A DNA stretch of 64,000 bases from Sporomusaceae bacterium (GTDB lineage: Bacteria; Bacillota; Negativicutes; UBA1444), in contig JAHDPL010000023.1 of the NCBI GenBank assembly GCA_018434355.1, positions 1 to 64,000 of the forward strand, written 5' to 3'. The translations under genes were made by a program, and so were the position numbers. Positions 59,455 through 64,000 of the stretch are shown in pieces. Below the pieces are notes generated by a model, which was not told the origin of the DNA, did no database searches, and was given only the letters and a program-made list of their open reading frames with translations. Position 1 is the first letter of the stretch, and each line of letters opens with the position of its first letter.

Positions 59455-60300
59455 ATGCCGCGAGCCAAAGTGACGATCCCCTATCTGTTCGACAAAAAGG
59501 CAAAGAAAGAACCGATTACCATGTTGACCTGCTATGATTATCCGATGGCTTTATTGGAAGAAAAGGCGGAAATCGATATCATCCTGTGCGGCGATTCTCT
59601 TGGGATGACGGTCTATGGTTACAACGGAACGCTGCCGGTGACGATGGACATGATGATCGTGCATGCCGCTGCAGTGACGAGAGGCGCACCGACCGCCTTC
59701 GTTATCGGCGATATGCCATTTTTGTCCTATCAGGTCAGTAAGGAAGAAGCGGTGCGAAATGCCGGACGATTCATGCAGGAGGCAGGGACCGATGCGGTGA
59801 AGCTGGAAGGCGGCGCAATCATGGCCGAAACGGTGAAGGCGATTGTCAATGCCGGAATCCCGGTCATGGGGCATATCGGCCTGACGCCCCAGTCGATATC
59901 GGCTCTTGGCGGTTTCAAGGCGCAGGGCCGCAGCGCCGAAGCGGCGTATCGCCTGATTAAGGATGCCGAGGCATTGGAAGCGGCCGGCGCGTTCTCGATT
60001 CTGTTGGAAGCGATTCCGCCGGAAATTTCGGCGATCATCACTGAAAAAGCCCGGATTCCGATTATCTCAATCGGCGCCGGTCTGCCATGCGACGGTCAGT
60101 TGCTGATTGTTCATGACATGCTGGGCTTTTTCGACCGGTTCACGCCAAAGTTCGTGAAAAAGTACGCGGACCTGAACGGTCAGATATTCCAGGCGATGTT
60201 GCAGTACAAGGAGGAAGTGCATCAACAGGCATTCCCCGGTAAGGAGCATACCTACGGAATGCCGGCTGAAGAGATGGAAAAACTGCACAAGATGCTGTAA
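59455..60300 (+). CDS. panB: Ketopantoate hydroxymethyltransferase (PanB) homologue
   Basis: A 281-residue TIM-barrel enzyme with PanB motifs: LTCYDYPMALL, ILCGDSLGMTVYGY (Mg ligand Asp), MPFLSYQ, VKLEGGAIMAETV, PVMGHIGLTPQS and LLEAIPPE (catalytic Glu). PanB adds a hydroxymethyl group from methylene-tetrahydrofolate to 2-oxoisovalerate on the way to pantothenate. No panC or panD is adjacent; instead the gene closes a catabolic operon, so it may use another 2-oxo acid. GAAAGAGGTG precedes the ATG. A strong terminator follows at 60327. Confidence 0.85.
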   Translation: MPRAKVTIPYLFDKKAKKEPITMLTCYDYPMALLEEKAEIDIILCGDSLGMTVYGYNGTLPVTMDMMIVHAAAVTRGAPTAFVIGDMPFLSYQVSKEEAVRNAGRFMQEAGTDAVKLEGGAIMAETVKAIVNAGIPVMGHIGLTPQSISALGGFKAQGRSAEAAYRLIKDAEALEAAGAFSILLEAIPPEISAIITEKARIPIISIGAGLPCDGQLLIVHDMLGFFDRFTPKFVKKYADLNGQIFQAMLQYKEEVHQQAFPGKEHTYGMPAEEMEKLHKML

Positions 60301-60326
60301 AGCGAAAATGGCATAAGGCAAAACAG

Positions 60327-60374
60327 AAAACGCAATTCACGTTGCCGGATGGCAACCGTGAATTGCGTTTTTTC
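60327..60374 (+). terminator. Strong terminator closing the acid-sugar operon
   Basis: AACGCAATTCACG (60329-60341) pairs with CGTGAATTGCGTT (60357-60369), with inner TTGCC/GGCAA, an A-rich left flank and a TTTTTT tail. It also stands between the operon and the convergent STAS gene. Confidence 0.93.
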
Positions 60375-60419
60375 ATTCAGGAAAACCGAGCGGCGATGCC
60401 ATGCCGCTTAGCAAAAGAC

Positions 60420-60722
60420 TTATTGAATTTCGAAGACTTTTGTCAGTCTGGTCAATTCAAACAAATCCTTGACCAGACCTTTCAGATTCTTGATGATCAC
60501 GCTGCCGCCGTTTTGCAGGGCGCGCTTCTGAATCGCGACCAAGGTGCCGAGGCCCGAGCTGTCGATATAATCGACATTGCCCAAGTCGACCACAAAGGTT
60601 TTGTGGCCTTTTTCTATATAGCCGATCAGACTTTCCCGGATCTGCGCAGCTTCTTCCACATAGATACTGCCGGAAAGGTTGACGACTACATGGTTATCCG
60701 TGACAGTAATCTCCTGAATCAT
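60420..60722 (-). CDS. STAS-domain anti-sigma-factor antagonist-like protein
   Basis: A 100-residue SpoIIAA/RsbV-type STAS protein. The phosphorylation site motif is DSSGLGTL near residues 54-61 (VDYIDSSGLGTLVAI). In such systems a kinase and a PP2C phosphatase control binding to an anti-sigma factor or a signalling complex. It stands alone, and no kinase or sigma gene is nearby; the SpoIIE-type phosphatase at 37354-38499 is the only possible partner in the window. AGGGGGAT precedes the ATG. Confidence 0.92.
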   Translation of the reverse strand: MIQEITVTDNHVVVNLSGSIYVEEAAQIRESLIGYIEKGHKTFVVDLGNVDYIDSSGLGTLVAIQKRALQNGGSVIIKNLKGLVKDLFELTRLTKVFEIQ

Positions 60723-60897
60723 TCAATATCCCCCTTAACACAAAATCGGTGAACCGAATTGCTTTATACTGATTGTTTCGACGGGCATCGGAGTTTTCCT
60801 CTTTATCTGCAACCAAAAATTAAATAAAATAAAGCAGGATTTATATCAATTACGGATAATTCTTAAGACATGAACATAACGTAAAGGAAGTGGCGAA

Positions 60898-61548
60898 ATG
60901 GCAAACAGACTAAGGCATGCGGGATTGATTGTTTCGTTGGTTTTATTAATCGGCATTGTCACTGGTTGCGGCGGCGCGAAACAGGAACCGGCAAAGACCA
61001 ATCCGCCGGCACCGCCGGCCCAACAGGTTGCCTCACAACCGGCCAAGGTTCCGGCATTGTCGGCTAAACCGGGCGACTGGAAACCGGACGGGGTGATCGC
61101 CGACAATGAATACGCCAAAATGCAGCAATTCGGCGAGTTTGAAGTTTACAGCCGTATTGACGGCGACAAGGTCAGAATGGCGCTTAAGGCCAAAACCAAT
61201 GGTTATGTGGCGATTGGTTTCGAGCCGGCACAGCGGATGCAAGACGCCGATATCATTCTCGGGTTTGTCAAGGACGGCAAGGCGACGGTGGCCGATATGT
61301 TCAGCACCGGTCCGACCGGACCGCATCCGCCGGATGAGCAACAAGGCGGCAAGAATGATGTGACCGTGTTTGGCGGCAGCAATAAGGATGGAGTGACGGT
61401 CATCGAATTCGAACGCAAACTCGACACCGGTGATCCCAAAGACAAAGTGATCAAAATTGGCGATAATAAAATTATCTGGGCGATCAGTGAAGAAGCGGCG
61501 TTTTCCGGCAAACACGCAAAACGCGGTGGTGGCGTATTGAAATTATAA
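60898..61548 (+). CDS. DOMON-domain lipoprotein
   Basis: A 216-residue lipoprotein: signal helix LIVSLVLLIGIVTGC with the lipobox Cys at about residue 23, then a Pro/Ala/Gln-rich linker to about residue 60. The rest is a DOMON beta-sandwich (WKPDGVIADNEYA, then VRMALKAKTNGYVAIGFEPAQRMQDADIILGFVKDGKATVADMFS in pieces). DOMON domains bind heme or sugars; the Met and His pattern of heme-binding members (MQDAD Met, HPPDEQQGG His) is compatible with a heme site. It would face the periplasm and may take part in electron transfer. It forms a single-gene unit closed by the terminator at 61573. Confidence 0.82.
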   Translation: MANRLRHAGLIVSLVLLIGIVTGCGGAKQEPAKTNPPAPPAQQVASQPAKVPALSAKPGDWKPDGVIADNEYAKMQQFGEFEVYSRIDGDKVRMALKAKTNGYVAIGFEPAQRMQDADIILGFVKDGKATVADMFSTGPTGPHPPDEQQGGKNDVTVFGGSNKDGVTVIEFERKLDTGDPKDKVIKIGDNKIIWAISEEAAFSGKHAKRGGGVLKL

Positions 61549-61572
61549 CTGAATTGAGATGGTCTGCAGCTT

Positions 61573-61608
61573 TGACCTGGCCGTATATTGCGGTCAGGTC
61601 ATTTTTCT
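61573..61608 (+). terminator. Terminator after the DOMON lipoprotein
   Basis: TGACCTG-G-CCG (61573-61583) pairs with CGG-T-CAGGTCA (61591-61601) around a 7-nt loop, followed by TTTTTCTTTTC. The rest of the gap up to 61760 has a perfect palindrome GAACTGCAGTTC at 61693-61704 but no gene. Confidence 0.85.
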
Positions 61609-61760
61609 TTTCTGCCATCTGCTTTTTTTATGGGATGTCATAAAAAGACGGTATTATTCGAATTTGTCGGTATATTGTAATATTGCAGATGAGAACTGCA
61701 GTTCCGTAAATCGCAACACGGCAATCGGACAGGCAGTCAAAAGGAAAAGGGGGAACACAT

Positions 61761-63065
61761 GTGTTAGCAATCATTGGTTTTCTTATGGTCGTTGTTATTA
61801 TTTATTGCTTGATGGAGTCAAAAGCCACTCCGGCGCCGATTTTCGTCATAACACCGATTGTCGCGGCTTTTGCTGCCGGTTTTTCGTTTCCGGAAGTTGC
61901 AAAATTTATCCAGTCAGGCGTGGCGATCACTATGCCGATTGCGGTATTGTTCATTTTTTCGATCATCTATTTTTCGGTCATGTCCGATGTAGGATTGTTT
62001 GACCCGTTTGTGAATTTTTTGGTCAAAAAAGCCGGCAACAATGTGGTGGCCATTACCGTGACCACGGCGCTGGTTGCTACCATCGCCCATCTGGACGGCG
62101 CGCTTGCATCCACATTGCTGGTAACGGTCCCGGCAATGCTGCCGCTTTATAAACGGCTCAACATCAGGCCGCTGGTCCTGCTCGTTATCATCGGCGCAGC
62201 GATGAGCATCATGAATTTGCTGCCATGGGGCGGACCGGTAGCCCGGACGGCCGCCATCACCAAGACCGACATTACCGTGCTGTGGCACAGCCTGATCCCC
62301 CTGCAGGTTGTTGGCATGGGGCTGGTCATCGCATTTGCGGCATTTATGGGTGTGGTTGAGAAGAAACGCGGCGCCGGCGTGCAGCTGCTGGAAGGCGAGT
62401 CAGAGGTGGCTGAGGCGGTGATCGATCCCAAGGTGGAAGCGCTTAAGCGGCCGAAACTGTTGTGGTTCAATACGCTGCTGACACTTGGAGTTCTCGGCTT
62501 GCTTTGCTTTACCAAAATTCCGCTTTATGCGGCATTCATGCTCGGCTTATCGTTGGCCTTGATGGTGAACTATCCGAAGATTGAAGACCAAAACGGCCGC
62601 ATCAAAGCCCACTCGGCCAATGCGTTGTCTATGGCGGCGATTTTGTTGGCATCCGGCGTGTTTCTCGGCGTCTTGTCCGGAACCAAAATGCTGGGTGCGA
62701 TGGCCAATGCGATGATCGCAATCATTCCTGGCTTCATGGGTCCCTATATCCATGTTGTGATGGGAGTTCTGGCCGTTCCGGTCGGCATGTTGCTGGGAAC
62801 CGACTCGTATTTCTTCGGTCTGGTTCCGCTTGCGATGGGGGTCGGTGCAAAATATGGCATTGAACCGACTAATATGGCAAACTGGATGTTGATCGGCAAA
62901 AATTTTGGCGTGTTGACAACGCCGCATGCGGCAACGACTTATTTGGCTATCGGCCTAGCCGGCGTGGAATTGAAAGAGCATCTGAAATTCTGTACGCCCT
63001 GGTTATGGCTGTTAAGCATCGGATCGTTGTTGCTGGCGATGATTCTGGGAATCATCAGCATCTGA
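61761..63065 (+). CDS. CitMHS-family transporter (citrate:cation symporter type)
   Basis: A 434-residue membrane protein with about 12 helices, of the CitMHS branch of the ion-transporter superfamily. Features are TPIVAAFAAGFSFPEVAKFIQSG, ALVATIAHLDGALASTLLVTVPAMLPLYKRL and LLPWGGPVARTAAIT (each seen in part), plus GTDSYFFGLVPLAMGVGAKYGIEPT in the second half. Known members import metal-citrate complexes; other organic acids are possible. GTG 61761 follows AAAAGGGGGAA. Its last 54 bp are shared with the antisense end of the LysR gene. Confidence 0.88.
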   Translation: MLAIIGFLMVVVIIYCLMESKATPAPIFVITPIVAAFAAGFSFPEVAKFIQSGVAITMPIAVLFIFSIIYFSVMSDVGLFDPFVNFLVKKAGNNVVAITVTTALVATIAHLDGALASTLLVTVPAMLPLYKRLNIRPLVLLVIIGAAMSIMNLLPWGGPVARTAAITKTDITVLWHSLIPLQVVGMGLVIAFAAFMGVVEKKRGAGVQLLEGESEVAEAVIDPKVEALKRPKLLWFNTLLTLGVLGLLCFTKIPLYAAFMLGLSLALMVNYPKIEDQNGRIKAHSANALSMAAILLASGVFLGVLSGTKMLGAMANAMIAIIPGFMGPYIHVVMGVLAVPVGMLLGTDSYFFGLVPLAMGVGAKYGIEPTNMANWMLIGKNFGVLTTPHAATTYLAIGLAGVELKEHLKFCTPWLWLLSIGSLLLAMILGIISI

Positions 63066-63923
63066 AAAATCATAGGTTTCGACGAAATGGACGAAAGCAG
63101 CCAATGCTTTGATTTCAAGCGATTCCTGCTGATAAAGCAGCCATGACTTGCGCAGTATGGGATAGCCGGTTCGGTCTGTCAGCAAAATGCGACGCAGCTG
63201 CGGTATATCATTGAGAATGCGGCTCGGCATTACGGCATAACCCAAACCGTGCTTGACCATCTCTTTGCAGGTGGCCAGCTTGTCGACCTCCATGGTGACA
63301 TGCGGCGGAACACTGAAGTTATCCCGCCACCAACCATCGATCATCGCTTTGATCAGGCCGTCGCTTTGATAATCGATTCGCGGCAGGTCAGGCAGATTTT
63401 CCAGCTGTATTGCTTCGGCGGACGCGATATAGATCGATTCCTCGAACAATAGATGGCGGCAGTCTGACCAACCATAGTCAGAACTGACAAAGCCCAGATG
63501 CACTTCCTGATTATGCACCCGATTATAAATTTCACGACTCCAGGCCGTCAGCACCTTGAATTCGACCGCGGGGTGCAACTGTTTGAATTGTTTTAACAGT
63601 GGCGGTAGAGAGTACATGGTAAAGTAACTGGAAGCGCCGATACGCAGGGTACCGGAAATCGAATCGCTGAGGTTGGCGACTTGTTCACGGATCCGTTGCA
63701 GGTTTTGCAACACTTGTGTGGCCGATTTTGCCAAATATTCGCCCTGCGGCGTGAACTGAACCCCTTTGCTGCTGCGGTGGACAATTTTTAGTCCGAATTC
63801 TTTTTCAATCTGTTGAAGGCGGGCCGTTAGGGCCGGTTGGGACGTAAAAAGGCTCTGGGCCGTTTTGGTGATGCTCTTTTGTTCGTAGAGGACTTGCAGT
63901 ATCTTCCAGTCCCAGTTTTCCAT
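63012..63923 (-). CDS. LysR-family transcriptional regulator
   Basis: A 303-residue LysR protein. Residues 1-60 form the winged helix (KSITKTAQSLFTSQPALTARLQQIEKEFG, HTH core at about 16-37); residues about 90-290 are the co-inducer domain, with strands such as LRIGASSYFTMYSLPPLL. It converges with the CitMHS gene and their coding ends overlap by 54 bp, an unusual amount for two real genes; the last 18 residues (QNHRQQQRSDA-type, polar) look like a non-conserved tail. It may regulate the citrate-type transporter or an unseen gene to the right. The remaining 77 bp to the window edge show nothing clear. Confidence 0.9.
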   Translation of the reverse strand: MENWDWKILQVLYEQKSITKTAQSLFTSQPALTARLQQIEKEFGLKIVHRSSKGVQFTPQGEYLAKSATQVLQNLQRIREQVANLSDSISGTLRIGASSYFTMYSLPPLLKQFKQLHPAVEFKVLTAWSREIYNRVHNQEVHLGFVSSDYGWSDCRHLLFEESIYIASAEAIQLENLPDLPRIDYQSDGLIKAMIDGWWRDNFSVPPHVTMEVDKLATCKEMVKHGLGYAVMPSRILNDIPQLRRILLTDRTGYPILRKSWLLYQQESLEIKALAAFVHFVETYDFSDADDSQNHRQQQRSDA

Positions 63924-64000
63924 CGGCGGCGCCTCCCATCGGTTGCATCGGGATACGGGGTTCAGGATTTCTATTCGGGGTCGAAGGTGGTTTCTCCTCT

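Noticed and set aside
61693-61704. Perfect palindrome GAACTGCAGTTC before the CitMHS gene as a LysR site
   Set aside because: It is only 12 bp, lacks a clear T-N11-A frame, and the LysR gene is convergent rather than divergent, so the link is too weak to list.

Overview
The window looks like chromosome of an anaerobic, nitrogen-fixing, Gram-negative-type Firmicute, most likely a Negativicute of the Sporomusaceae kind (inference). The signs are a clostridial-type nif cluster with two PII genes between nifH and nifD, a split homocitrate synthase, FeoAB, [FeFe] hydrogenases, a HutP-family protein, many c-di-GMP proteins and strong GGAGG-type ribosome binding sites with frequent GTG/TTG starts. 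I see no rRNA, tRNA, CRISPR array, insertion sequence or phage gene. The window opens in the 3' end of an acyl-CoA dehydrogenase gene.

Region 1 (0-10.4 kb): DMT transporter; feoAB behind a Fur-like box; a divergent unit with an AbgT transporter and M20 amidohydrolase facing a regulator that carries a degenerate GGDEF-like core; short N-acetylglutamate synthase; glutamate-synthase-beta-like flavoprotein. Region 2 (10.4-21.9 kb): the nif cluster, all on the + strand: structured leader, nifH-nifI1-nifI2-nifD-nifK-nifE-nifN-nifB, a thioredoxin-like [2Fe-2S] ferredoxin, an AnfO-like protein, nifV-omega and nifV-alpha. NifH and NifDK are the enzyme, NifB, NifEN and NifV build FeMo-co, and NifI1/I2 should switch the enzyme off in response to ammonium. 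Region 3 (21.9-35.5 kb): signalling and housekeeping genes: diguanylate cyclase, aldo/keto reductase, CheX and CheY-CheX, a PocR-PAS-GGDEF-HD-GYP protein, urocanate hydratase, mnmA, an LplT-like transporter, an FMN alpha-hydroxyacid dehydrogenase and a second HD-GYP protein.

Region 4 (35.5-43.5 kb): a five-gene minus-strand [FeFe]-hydrogenase operon (2Fe-2S protein, sensory PAS hydrogenase, SpoIIE-type phosphatase, 2Fe-2S protein, group-B-like hydrogenase) with a Rex-like box, divergent from an orphan pair of membrane subunits related to NuoL/EchA and NuoH/EchB. The NuoL-like protein has lost key proton-channel residues. Region 5 (43.5-49.5 kb): secreted protein, a Na+/solute symporter behind an attenuator-like leader with a HutP-family gene after it, lgt, a CsoR-family repressor and a LarA-type racemase with a shared operator.

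Region 6 (49.5-60.4 kb) is the most interesting: a sigma-54 activator, paired activator sites and a -24/-12 promoter precede an apparent operon of DUF1537 acid-sugar kinase, PdxA-like dehydrogenase, LarA-type epimerase, TRAP transporter (three genes), a one-piece cytochrome b/molybdopterin oxidoreductase and a PanB homologue, ended by a strong terminator. I read it as uptake and breakdown of a four-carbon sugar acid with a nickel epimerase added to the known D-threonate route. Region 7 (60.4-64 kb): STAS protein, DOMON lipoprotein, CitMHS transporter and a LysR regulator.
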